A stretch of DNA of 64,000 bases from Bacteroidota bacterium (lineage in GTDB: Bacteria > Bacteroidota > Ignavibacteria > Ignavibacteriales > Ignavibacteriaceae), in the NCBI GenBank assembly GCA_020161395.1, contig JAIUOE010000004.1, positions 1 to 64,000 on the forward strand, in the 5' to 3' direction. The position numbers and the translations under genes were made by a program. Below are positions 53,371 to 61,977 of this stretch, piece after piece (position 1 is the first letter of the stretch; each line of letters starts with the position of its first letter). The notes under the pieces were generated by a model. The model was not told the origin of the DNA. It did not search any database and saw only the letters and a program-made list of their open reading frames with translations.

Positions 53371-55776
53371 GTGAAAATAGTTTTAAGCTGGTTGAATGAA
53401 TTTATCGACCTCTCGGAAATCAGTGTTGACAAGCTGGCATATGAACTGACAATGGCCGGTTTGGAAGTGGAAAGTGTAACCGACTACAATCTCGTTTATG
53501 ATAAGTTTATCGTGGCAGAAGTTCTGGAAAAAACCAAACACCCGAATGCCGATAAACTCTCTGTATGTAAGGTAAACACAGGAACGGAAACACTTCAGAT
53601 CGTCTGTGGTGCTCCAAATGTTGCCGCAGGGCAGAAAGTACCTTTGGCAATAGAAGGAGCCAAAATACCTGATGCTGATTTTATAATCAAATCGACTAAA
53701 CTTCGTGGACAGTTATCGCAGGGAATGATTTGTTCAGAAGCTGAACTTGGTCTTTCCAACGATCATTCCGGCATCATGGTGCTTCCTGAAGATTCAGTTC
53801 CGGGTACACCTCTTGCCAAGGCTATCGGATATGATGATGTTGTATTCGAAATTGGAATTACTCCAAATCGTCCTGACGCACTAAGCCATACCGGCGTTGC
53901 AAGAGATTTGGCAGCTCTTTTTAACAAACCCCTGAAGAAAAAAACTGTAACTGTAACAAGAGACACAGAACGGATTTGGGATGTCGCAAATGTGATTGTG
54001 GAAGATGAGATCAATTGTCCGAGATATTCAGCGGTAGTCATAAAAAACTGCAAAGTTGGCGATTCACCTGTTTGGATGAAGAACAGATTAAAGATGGCCG
54101 GAATGCGTCCCATTAATAATATTGTGGATATTACAAATTATATAATGCTCGAACTCGGTCAACCATTGCATGCATTTGATCTTGATAATCTAAGCGGCAG
54201 GAAGATTGTCGTTAAAAAAGCTGTTGAAAATTCGAAATTCAAAACCCTTGATTCTGTTGAGAGAACTCTGAAGGAGTCGGTTCTGATGATTTGTGACGGC
54301 GAGAAGGAAGTGGCAATTGCCGGAGTTATGGGTGGGGAAAACTCCGAGGTGAGCGAGAATACTACCAATATTCTGCTCGAAAGTGCATATTTCCATCCTA
54401 CGAGTGTGAGAAAATCGGCAAAATATCTGGGGCTTTCCACAGAGGCTTCATACAGGTTTGAGAGAGGTACAAATCACGAAGGTACACTCTATGCTGCAAC
54501 CAGAGCGGCAGAGTTGATGTCCAGATTCGCAGGTGGAAAAATTCTTTCCGGTGAGATTGATATTGTTTCCGAGCAGCTCAAACCGCTAAAAGTTGAATTA
54601 AGATTTGCACAAATTGAAAGAATACTCGGTTATCATGTCCCTGACGACAAAGTTGTCCAAATTCTGAAGAATCTTGACCTTGAGGTTGTCTCGGTTAACG
54701 AATCCAAAGTTACGGTAAATGTGCCCGGTTTCAGACCGGATATCGACCGCGAAATTGATTTGATTGAAGAGGTGGCAAGAATTCACGGTTATGACAATAT
54801 TCCAACTGTACACCGGATTACATCTCCATTGGAATCCACAGTTGATGATCTGGAGTTATTGGATACAATCCGGGGAATCCTGTCAGGTTTTGGATTTAAT
54901 GAAATAATGAACAATTCACTTCAACCGAACGAAATTGCTGCCGAAACCGGAAATCCTGTCCCGGTGTTAAATCCTCTAAATGCAGAAATGGCAGTCTTAA
55001 GAAGTTCTCTTATACCGGGTGCTCTGTATACTGTCAGAAATAATCTGAATGTTGGTGAAAAAGATCTGATGCTTTTTGAGACAGGGCATACCTTCAACAA
55101 AAAAGGGGAAGTAATAAATTCCTTCGATGATTTTGTTGAAGACAGGATGGTTACATTTCTGCTTACCGGACGGGCAACTCAAAAAACCTGGAACAGCAGT
55201 GAGCGCTACTTCGACTTCTATGATCTGAAGGGTTACTTCAAGTCACTCCTCGAATCATTCATGAACACAAGTCCTTTAGGTCATGTCTATAACAACGAAG
55301 AGAAGGGGATTTTTGAGTATTCGATCGAAGTTTTCGCCGGCGAAGAGAAACTTGGGGTACTTGGAAAGGTATCAGATCAATTTTGTTCAAAATTTGATAT
55401 CGGACAAGTTGTGTATTGTGCTGAATTATTCGTAAATTGCATTAAAAGAAATACGGATAAGGTTAAGAAGTATTCACCACTTCTGAAATATCCGAAAATC
55501 ATCAGAGATTTTGCATTCATTTTTGATTCGAATATCAAATACGGTGAAATTTCTCAATTCATCAGGAAAAATTCTTCTTCACTTCTTAAAAAAGTGGACC
55601 TTTTCGACCAGTACGAGAATGAATCGGTAATTGGTGAGGGAAAGAGAAGTCTTGCATTTACTCTTGAATTTTTTGAGAATGACAGAACTCTTACCGAAGA
55701 GGAAGTGGAAAAGGAGTTTTCCGGGTTAATACAAAAAATAACAAAACATTTCAACGCAGTTTTACGAGGAAACTGA
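53371..55776 (+). CDS. pheT: Phenylalanyl-tRNA synthetase beta subunit
   Basis: The 801-residue subunit uses a GTG start at 53371. Domains in order are the tRNA-binding OB fold (~40-150; VAEVLEKTKHPNADKLSVCKV), B3/B4 editing domain (~205-375), B5 (~405-480; RPDIDREIDLIEEVARIHGYDNIP), the catalytic-like core, and the FDX-ACB anticodon-binding domain (~705-801; YPKIIRDFAFIFDSNIKYGE). It is the partner of PheS. The next gene starts right after its stop. Confidence 0.96.
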   Translation: MKIVLSWLNEFIDLSEISVDKLAYELTMAGLEVESVTDYNLVYDKFIVAEVLEKTKHPNADKLSVCKVNTGTETLQIVCGAPNVAAGQKVPLAIEGAKIPDADFIIKSTKLRGQLSQGMICSEAELGLSNDHSGIMVLPEDSVPGTPLAKAIGYDDVVFEIGITPNRPDALSHTGVARDLAALFNKPLKKKTVTVTRDTERIWDVANVIVEDEINCPRYSAVVIKNCKVGDSPVWMKNRLKMAGMRPINNIVDITNYIMLELGQPLHAFDLDNLSGRKIVVKKAVENSKFKTLDSVERTLKESVLMICDGEKEVAIAGVMGGENSEVSENTTNILLESAYFHPTSVRKSAKYLGLSTEASYRFERGTNHEGTLYAATRAAELMSRFAGGKILSGEIDIVSEQLKPLKVELRFAQIERILGYHVPDDKVVQILKNLDLEVVSVNESKVTVNVPGFRPDIDREIDLIEEVARIHGYDNIPTVHRITSPLESTVDDLELLDTIRGILSGFGFNEIMNNSLQPNEIAAETGNPVPVLNPLNAEMAVLRSSLIPGALYTVRNNLNVGEKDLMLFETGHTFNKKGEVINSFDDFVEDRMVTFLLTGRATQKTWNSSERYFDFYDLKGYFKSLLESFMNTSPLGHVYNNEEKGIFEYSIEVFAGEEKLGVLGKVSDQFCSKFDIGQVVYCAELFVNCIKRNTDKVKKYSPLLKYPKIIRDFAFIFDSNIKYGEISQFIRKNSSSLLKKVDLFDQYENESVIGEGKRSLAFTLEFFENDRTLTEEEVEKEFSGLIQKITKHFNAVLRGN

Positions 55777-56100
55777 TTGAGTGATCTGACCAAAATTGAT
55801 GTTTTATTCAGCGATCTGGATTCTTTACAAAATCTTGTGAAAGCTCTAATTACAGACCATAACCGGGCTGTTGAGGAGAGAAATGCACTTGAATCACGAC
55901 TGACCAAGGTGCTCGAAGAGAATAAAAATCTTAGAAAACATATCGCCGAACTTGAGAAGGAAAGTGATACACTTAAAAGTGGAACTTTTGCTACTCATCT
56001 TTCATTATTTCAAGAGATGAGTGACCACGAAAAGGAAATTTTGGTACAAAAAATAAATGATCTGATTCTTAAGATCAACAAGCATCTGATCAACTTATAG
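55777..56100 (+). CDS. Small coiled-coil protein before zapA (ZapB-like, tentative)
   Basis: This 107-residue protein starts with TTG immediately after the pheT stop, with GAGGAA five bases upstream. Residues ~10-75 form a strong heptad coiled coil (LQNLVKALITDHNRAVEERN, RKHIAELEKE). It has no other domain. The place between pheT and zapA and the short coiled coil suggest a division-linked partner, similar to ZapB, but homology is not shown. Bacteroidota genomes often carry a coiled-coil gene here. Confidence 0.75.
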   Translation: MSDLTKIDVLFSDLDSLQNLVKALITDHNRAVEERNALESRLTKVLEENKNLRKHIAELEKESDTLKSGTFATHLSLFQEMSDHEKEILVQKINDLILKINKHLINL

Positions 56101-56123
56101 ATATTGGTACAGCGGACACCCTG

Positions 56124-56420
56124 ATGAGCGAAAAAAAGAAGCTGAAGATTAAAATTTTTGATAAAGAATACTCTCTATTAGTAGATAATGAGGATCTTGC
56201 CAAAGATCTTGCAAAATATGTAGATCAAATAATGGAAGAAACGAGGCAGGAATTGCCCAATCAGCCGATGCAAACTGTAGCAGTTATTGCTGCCCTGAAC
56301 ATTGCGTATGATCTCTTTATAGAGAGAGAAAAAAGTAAAGAATTTACCTCTAAAGCTTCAGATAAAATAAAAGGTTTAAAACTCCTCTTAGAATCCCGCT
56401 CTCTTCACAGTCCGTCATAA
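56124..56420 (+). CDS. zapA: Cell division protein ZapA
   Basis: The 98-residue protein has the ZapA pattern: LKIKIFDKEYSLLVDNEDLA, YVDQIMEETRQ, MQTVAVIAALNIAYDLF and a short C-terminal coiled coil (IEREKSKEFTSKASDKIKGL). ZapA bundles FtsZ filaments at midcell. It follows the coiled-coil gene by 23 bp and precedes the structured RNA, the same order (zapA then ssrS) as in gammaproteobacteria. Confidence 0.92.
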   Translation: MSEKKKLKIKIFDKEYSLLVDNEDLAKDLAKYVDQIMEETRQELPNQPMQTVAVIAALNIAYDLFIEREKSKEFTSKASDKIKGLKLLLESRSLHSPS

Positions 56421-56423
56421 GTT

Positions 56424-56636
56424 TTTCCGTCCGGCCGGTTGATGACACACATAAAAAGAACCATATGTAAAAATCATGGGACTCGGACTCCAAAGGCGTA
56501 TTGCAGGCCTCATTCCGACTTGTCGGAACCACATCCGTGTGGCAGTGGAAGCAAAAAGCTCAGGGTCGTTACCCAATATGTCGTTAAAGGGTTCTTTTCC
56601 TTGACTGACATTGCCGGCCAAGACGGATTTATTTTT
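56424..56636 (+). ncRNA. ssrS: Structured RNA between zapA and rny, candidate 6S RNA
   Basis: The ~210-bp region has no credible gene but folds into one long hairpin with bulges. Paired segments: CCGTC (56427-56431) with GACGG (56622-56626); GGCCGG (56433-56438) with CCGGCC (56614-56619); AAAAGAACC (56454-56462) with GGTTCTTTT (56590-56598); CATAT (56462-56466) with ATATG (56576-56580), sharing base 56462 at the junction. Two small hairpins lie in the centre: TTCCGA-TCGGAA (56513-56528) and CCACA-TGTGG (56529-56542). A T-rich stretch follows the outer stem. A long rod with a central bubble just after zapA matches 6S RNA, which binds sigma-70 RNA polymerase. I cannot confirm it with a covariance model. 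Other structured RNAs remain possible. Confidence 0.6.
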
Positions 56637-56653
56637 AACTTAGGATACAGATA

Positions 56654-58285
56654 ATGGATGATTTAGTAATTATAATTCCGATGCTTTTGGCAGCGGTTTC
56701 GATCTTTTTCTATTTGGGCTGGTATATAAACAACCGGTTCGGGAAGAAAAGCATCGCTGCAGCCGAAGACAAAGGGAAAGAGATCGTCGAACTCGCAGAG
56801 GAAAAAGCCAGACATATAGTTTCCAATGCAGAAGAGAGAGCCACTCAACTACTTAAGGATGCCGAGAAAGAAGCCAATAATCTCAAAAGAGAAAAACTTC
56901 TCGAAGTAAAAGATGAGTGGTATAAGAAAAAAGTGGAGTTTGACAACGACTTTAACTCTAAAAGACAGAATCTCCAAAGCATGGAGAAACAGCTTTCGCG
57001 TCGTGAGGATGAAATCGACAGAAAGATTGAGCTTGTTCGAGTAAAGGAAAACGATTTTAAGCGGCTTGAACAGTCAATCAGTGACAAACAGCGATCCATA
57101 AAGCAGAAGGAAGAAGAGCTTGAACTTCTTGAGACTGAGCAAAATAACAGGCTCGAGAGAATAGCAAATCTTACCGCTGACGAAGCCAAAACCATGTTAC
57201 TGGAAAACATGGTACAGGATGCCAAGATGGAATCGCAGAAGCTGATCAAAGATATCTACGAAAAAGCGAAATCGGAAGCCAAGAAAGAAGCTCAGAAAGT
57301 GGTGGTTCAGGCAATTCAGAGAACCGCTGCCGATTATGCGGTGGAAACCACTGTGTCTGTATTGAATATCCAGAGCGACGAGATCAAGGGAAGAATTATC
57401 GGCAAGGAAGGTCGGAATATCCGGGCATTTGAAGCTGCAACCGGTGTTGATGTAATTGTTGATGACACTCCGGAAGCGGTTATACTCTCATCTTTCGATC
57501 CGTTTAGAAGGGAAGTCGCAAGGGTATCACTTGAAAGACTGATTGCCGATGGCAGAATACAACCCGCAAGAATCGAAGAAGTGGTCGAAAAAGTCAGAAT
57601 AGAACTCGAAGAAGAGATATATAAGATCGGTGAAAACACGGTGTTACAGCTTGGACTTCACGGAATGCATAATGAGCTAGTTAAACTTATAGGCCGTATG
57701 AAATACAGATCCTCCTATGGTCAGAACATTCTCGAGCACAGCGTTGAAGTTGCTTATCTTACCGGAATAATGGCTGCTGAACTGGGATTGGATGTCATGC
57801 TCGCCAAAAGATCCGGACTTCTCCACGATATCGGAAAGGTACTCGACAAGGAAATCGAAGGACCACACGCTCTTATCGGTTACGAACTTACCAAGAAATA
57901 CCGTGAGAATCCAATCGTTTGCAATGCAGTCGGTGCACATCATGATGATATAGAGATGGAGCACCCTATTGCTGCACTTGTTCAGTCGGCAGATGCCATT
58001 TCCGGTGCCCGACCCGGTGCCAGAAGAGAACCTATAGAAGGTTATGCAAAGCGACTTGAAACCCTGGAAACCATAGCCAAATCGTTCGAAGGTGTGGCAA
58101 AAACCTATGCGATTCAGGCAGGCAGGGAAGTACGGGTAGTGGTGGAACACGAAAGGATTGATGATATATATGCCGATAAACTCGCGTTTGATATAGCTCA
58201 AAAGATTGAGTCCGACATGGAATATCCTGGTCAGATTAAGGTCACCGTTATTCGTGAAGTAAGAAAATTTGCAATCGCAAAATAA
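56654..58285 (+). CDS. rny: Ribonuclease Y
   Basis: The 543-residue endoribonuclease initiates mRNA decay at the membrane. It has an N-terminal transmembrane helix (IIIPMLLAAVSIFFYLGWYI), a long coiled coil (~30-200), a KH domain (GRIIGKEGRNIRAFEAATGV) and an HD domain with GLLHDIGKVLDKEIEGPHALIG and HHDDIEMEHP. Length and order match Bacillus RNase Y. The structured RNA lies directly upstream. Its 3' end overlaps coaE by 17 bp. Confidence 0.96.
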   Translation: MDDLVIIIPMLLAAVSIFFYLGWYINNRFGKKSIAAAEDKGKEIVELAEEKARHIVSNAEERATQLLKDAEKEANNLKREKLLEVKDEWYKKKVEFDNDFNSKRQNLQSMEKQLSRREDEIDRKIELVRVKENDFKRLEQSISDKQRSIKQKEEELELLETEQNNRLERIANLTADEAKTMLLENMVQDAKMESQKLIKDIYEKAKSEAKKEAQKVVVQAIQRTAADYAVETTVSVLNIQSDEIKGRIIGKEGRNIRAFEAATGVDVIVDDTPEAVILSSFDPFRREVARVSLERLIADGRIQPARIEEVVEKVRIELEEEIYKIGENTVLQLGLHGMHNELVKLIGRMKYRSSYGQNILEHSVEVAYLTGIMAAELGLDVMLAKRSGLLHDIGKVLDKEIEGPHALIGYELTKKYRENPIVCNAVGAHHDDIEMEHPIAALVQSADAISGARPGARREPIEGYAKRLETLETIAKSFEGVAKTYAIQAGREVRVVVEHERIDDIYADKLAFDIAQKIESDMEYPGQIKVTVIREVRKFAIAK

Positions 58286-58916
58286 AAAAACAAGAATTGG
58301 AGTTACCGGAGGTATAGCCTCCGGTAAAACCTTCGCAACCAACTATTTCAGGTCGCTTGGATATCCGGTGTTTTATGCTGATATCCTCGCAACGCAATTG
58401 ATGATTCGTAATCCTGAAATAAAATCACAAATCGTCAAAGAGTTTGGAGCGGAATCCTATCTCGATGGCAGACTCAATAAAGAATATCTCGCCTCCCGTG
58501 TCTTTTCATTCCCCGAAGAAATAAAAAAACTCAATGCAATTGTACATCCTGCTGTGATCGCAAGATCAGCAGAACTGATGACGATGGCACTGGAATATGA
58601 TGATGTGGTGTTTTATGAAGCCGCTTTGGTGTTTGAATCGGGAATGACCGACAGATTTGATTATATTCTCTTGATAACGGCTGACAGGGATCTCAGGCTA
58701 AAAAGAGCTGTGGCAAGGGGCAGACTTTCTGAAAAAGATGTGAGTGACAGGATGGCTAATCAGATAAGTGAAGATGAAAAAATCAGATTATCCCATTTTG
58801 TCATAGTCAACGATCAGACAGAACAAGAATTTATCGACAAACTTCAGAAATTTGTCGATTTAATTGAAAATGATAAATTGAATGAAATCTTATCTTTTCC
58901 ATATTTTATTCAATGA
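58269..58916 (+). CDS. coaE: Dephospho-CoA kinase
   Basis: The 215-residue kinase makes CoA from dephospho-CoA and ATP. Its P-loop is RIGVTGGIASGKTFATNYF, followed by the CoA-domain sequences FYADILATQLM and IVHPAVIARSAELM, and DRDLRLKRAVARGRLSEKDV in the lid. The only useful start before the P-loop is TTG at 58269, which overlaps rny by 17 bp, so translation is probably coupled. Confidence 0.93.
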   Translation: MQSQNKKTRIGVTGGIASGKTFATNYFRSLGYPVFYADILATQLMIRNPEIKSQIVKEFGAESYLDGRLNKEYLASRVFSFPEEIKKLNAIVHPAVIARSAELMTMALEYDDVVFYEAALVFESGMTDRFDYILLITADRDLRLKRAVARGRLSEKDVSDRMANQISEDEKIRLSHFVIVNDQTEQEFIDKLQKFVDLIENDKLNEILSFPYFIQ

Positions 58917-58991
58917 TATCATTTTTATCTTTTTGTATGATCGTTTTTTACTTCATAATTTAGAATGTTAAATTAGGAGATTTTTGTTGTT

Positions 58992-59897
58992 ATGATGTTG
59001 TTGCTAAATAAAATAATCGTCTCGGTCGTTAAAATACTGCCAAAAAGCGTGGTTTACTTCTTTGCTAAACGATACATAGCCGGTGAAAGACTGCAGGATG
59101 CCGTAAATCTTGTCAAAGAATTGAATAAAAAAGGGATTCTTGCCACCATGGATGTGCTTGGCGAATCCATTACCACAAAAGAAGAGGTAATTCTTGCAAA
59201 ATCCGAGTGTCTCGCCGTCTTGAATACCATTAAACAAAATGAACTCAATTCAAATCTTTCAATAAAACCAACCCAGCTCGGATTAAATATTGATCTTGAA
59301 TTTGCCTACCAGCAGATCAAAGAGATCGTGGCAAAAGCTAAAGAATACGGCAATTTTGTCAGGATAGATATGGAAGATTCTTCATGCACCGATAAAACCA
59401 TAACCGTTTTCAAGCGGCTAAGGGAAGAATTCGACAATGTCGGCATAGTTCTTCAGTCTTATCTAAAGAGAACTTATAATGATGTTGTGGAACTGAACAA
59501 GATAAACAGCAACTACAGGTTATGCAAAGGAATCTATATCGAGCCTGCAGAAATTGCATTCAAAGACCGTCAGTCTGTCAGGGACAGTTATGTCCGTTGC
59601 CTCGAGCAAATGATGAAAGACAAGGCATATGTTGGTATTGCAACTCACGATGACTATCTCGTCAATGAAGCTTTGCGATTGAAAAAAGAGATGGTCGTCC
59701 CCGGAAACCTGATGGAATTTCAGATGCTTCTCGGTGTAAAGGAAGACCTGAGAGACAAAATAGTGAAAGAGGGCCACAAAGTGAGAATATATGTTCCTTT
59801 TGGCAAAGACTGGTATAAATATTCGATAAGAAGACTTAAAGAAAATCCGAATGTAGCGGGTCAGATATTTGCAAATATTTTTAAGTTTGGAAAATGA
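58992..59897 (+). CDS. Proline dehydrogenase
   Basis: A 301-residue monofunctional PRODH of the short bacterial type, an FAD enzyme that oxidises proline to pyrroline-5-carboxylate. Family marks are ATMDVLGESITTKEEV, SIKPTQLGLNID, FVRIDMEDSSCTDKT, LQSYLKRTYNDV, RLCKGIYIEPAEIA, and the C-terminal YVPFGKDWYKYSIRRLKENP. AGGAG lies upstream. Its stop overlaps the tsaD start (ATGA). The P5C dehydrogenase partner is not in the window. Confidence 0.93.
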   Translation: MMLLLNKIIVSVVKILPKSVVYFFAKRYIAGERLQDAVNLVKELNKKGILATMDVLGESITTKEEVILAKSECLAVLNTIKQNELNSNLSIKPTQLGLNIDLEFAYQQIKEIVAKAKEYGNFVRIDMEDSSCTDKTITVFKRLREEFDNVGIVLQSYLKRTYNDVVELNKINSNYRLCKGIYIEPAEIAFKDRQSVRDSYVRCLEQMMKDKAYVGIATHDDYLVNEALRLKKEMVVPGNLMEFQMLLGVKEDLRDKIVKEGHKVRIYVPFGKDWYKYSIRRLKENPNVAGQIFANIFKFGK

Positions 59898-60907
59898 TCG
59901 TTTTAGGCATAGAATCCTCATGTGACGAGACTTCGGTCGCAATATTGAAAGGCGATGAGGTACGTGTGAATCTTATCTCATCGCAACATTTTCATAAATT
60001 ATACGGAGGTGTTGTACCGGAATTGTCCAGCAGGGCACATCTTGAGCAAATTGTACCTCTGACCAGAGAAGCGATTGCCAAAGCAGGAATCAAACCTGCT
60101 GAAATTGACCTCGTTACTGCCACTGCGGGTCCCGGATTGATCGGTGCGCTGCTTGTCGGTTTCACTTTTGCCAAACACTTCGCCTGGTCTATCAACAAAC
60201 CATTTGTTCCGGTTAATCACATAGAAGGCCATATTTATTCCGGATTTCTTATGAACCCGAAACCTGTATTTCCACTCCTGGTTCTGACAGTCTCGGGCGG
60301 TCACACAATGCTGACACTCGTTGAGTCAGATACAAAAATCCGGTTTCTTGGTGCTACTGTGGATGATGCAGCAGGTGAGGCATTTGATAAAGTTGCGAAG
60401 ATGACAGGTCTGGGATACCCCGGTGGACCAAAAATACAACAGGCGGCTCAACTTGCTGTGAAAAAGGATATTGTATTTCCCGTTTCTCAGCTCAAACAAC
60501 CGTTGCATTTTTCATTCAGCGGACTCAAAACTTCAGTCTTAAGATATGTCCAGAAACACTTCCCGGAAGGAAATATACCTCAGGAAGATTTGAATGAAAT
60601 TGCTTTTGGATTTCAGGATTCTGTAGTAAGGGCACTAAGTAAAAACATGGAAAAAGCAATTCTGGAGTTCAAACCTGCATCACTAAGTTTGAATGGTGGT
60701 GTAGCGGCAAATTCGGTAATCAGAGAAGCAGTCGAAAATCTGGGTGTCAAATATGGAATTCCGGCAGTTATTCCTGCGTTTGAATACTGCGGAGATAATG
60801 CTGCAATGATTGCCTGGCGTGGAAAATCGATTTATGAAGCTGGTGAAAGATTTTCGAATGACTCTGAACCGTTTCCATCGTTTCAATCAAAATATCTTTT
60901 CACTTAA
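59894..60907 (+). CDS. tsaD: tRNA threonylcarbamoyladenosine (t6A) synthase subunit TsaD
   Basis: At 337 residues it is a full TsaD, the catalytic subunit that transfers threonylcarbamoyl to A37 of ANN-decoding tRNAs. It has GIESSCDETSVAIL, the metal-binding pair in HIEGHIYSGF, VSGGHTML, DDAAGEAFDKVAKMTGLGYPGGP, NGGVAANSVIR and the closing Asp in YCGDNAAMIAW. It overlaps the proline dehydrogenase stop by four bases. Confidence 0.97.
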   Translation: MIVLGIESSCDETSVAILKGDEVRVNLISSQHFHKLYGGVVPELSSRAHLEQIVPLTREAIAKAGIKPAEIDLVTATAGPGLIGALLVGFTFAKHFAWSINKPFVPVNHIEGHIYSGFLMNPKPVFPLLVLTVSGGHTMLTLVESDTKIRFLGATVDDAAGEAFDKVAKMTGLGYPGGPKIQQAAQLAVKKDIVFPVSQLKQPLHFSFSGLKTSVLRYVQKHFPEGNIPQEDLNEIAFGFQDSVVRALSKNMEKAILEFKPASLSLNGGVAANSVIREAVENLGVKYGIPAVIPAFEYCGDNAAMIAWRGKSIYEAGERFSNDSEPFPSFQSKYLFT

Positions 60908-60933
60908 TATTTTTCATTCAAAAGATTTAATCG

Positions 60934-61977
60934 ATGGAAGAGAAGAAGATAAAGTTATCAAATTTGCTGAGTAAAAAGCAGTTCATCGTTGTTCTTGTAA
61001 CCTTTCTTGCCGGTTTGCTCCTTCTTGTTTACTTGTTTTTCATGCCGTTTTCCTCGGGTGATGAAAGTATCAAGTATATCGTCAGAGAAGGAACCTCATT
61101 CAATAAGGTTTTGGATGACCTCGAAAAAGAAGGAATAGTCGGGAACAAAACCCTGGCAAAAATTACAGCTTTTCTTCTTGGTGCCGACAAAAAAATGAAA
61201 GCCGGTCTCTACACAATTCCAAAAGAGATAAGCTATACAGATTTAATGTCGATGTTTGCATCCAATGATTATGAAAAACCGGTTTCACTCGAACTCTATT
61301 CCGGAATCACCATAAATGGAATAGTTAACAGGGCAAAACAGCTTAAACTGGAGGCTGCTGATTCTCTCGCAATTTTGGTAAAGGATTCCGCACTGGTAAG
61401 AAGCAAAGGGATCGATGCAAACAATTTTGAGGGTTGGCTCTTCGCCGGCACAATCGAGGTTTACAGGATATCTTCAGCCCGCGAGATTTTTGAAAAGCTG
61501 TTCGAACTTCAGGAAAAAATCTTTACTCCCGCAGTGATGGAGGATATCAACAAAGGTGACCTCTCGAAAAAAGAGATTATCATTTTGGCATCCATTATCA
61601 GCAGGGAATCCAAATATGCGGATGAAATGCCACGAGTATCCGGTGTTTATCATAACCGTCTTAAAAAAAACATGAAACTTCAGGCTGATCCGACAGTGCA
61701 ATATGCTCTTCCGGAATCAAAAAACCGGATCACGGGAAAAGACCTGAAGATAGATTCCCCCTATAACACTTATAAATATGCCGGATTGCCACCGGGTCCG
61801 ATAGGCAATCCTTCAAAAGAAGCAATTCTTGCGGCTGTTTACCCCGAGAAACACGATTTTCTCTTTTTCGTTGCGGGTAAAGAGGGGAGACACATCTTCT
61901 CCAAAACTTATGAAGAACACAAAAAATATGCAAAAGAATACCATCAATGGCTCGACTCGTTAAAGATTACTCAATAG
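60934..61977 (+). CDS. mltG: Endolytic murein transglycosylase MltG
   Basis: The 347-residue protein has a short cytoplasmic N-terminus, one transmembrane helix (FIVVLVTFLAGLLLLVYLFF, ~18-38), a LysM-like segment (YIVREGTSFNKVLDDLEKEG) and the YceG catalytic domain. The catalytic Glu is in LASIISRESKYADEMP, followed by VYHNRLKKNMKLQADPTVQY and SPYNTYKYAGLPPGPIGNP, both family marks. It cleaves nascent glycan strands in the periplasm. The next gene overlaps by 31 bp. Confidence 0.96.
   Translation: MEEKKIKLSNLLSKKQFIVVLVTFLAGLLLLVYLFFMPFSSGDESIKYIVREGTSFNKVLDDLEKEGIVGNKTLAKITAFLLGADKKMKAGLYTIPKEISYTDLMSMFASNDYEKPVSLELYSGITINGIVNRAKQLKLEAADSLAILVKDSALVRSKGIDANNFEGWLFAGTIEVYRISSAREIFEKLFELQEKIFTPAVMEDINKGDLSKKEIIILASIISRESKYADEMPRVSGVYHNRLKKNMKLQADPTVQYALPESKNRITGKDLKIDSPYNTYKYAGLPPGPIGNPSKEAILAAVYPEKHDFLFFVAGKEGRHIFSKTYEEHKKYAKEYHQWLDSLKITQ

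Noticed and set aside
56439-56654. 71-residue frame over the zapA-rny gap
   Set aside because: No ribosome site, no recognisable protein, and the region is explained better by base-paired RNA structure.
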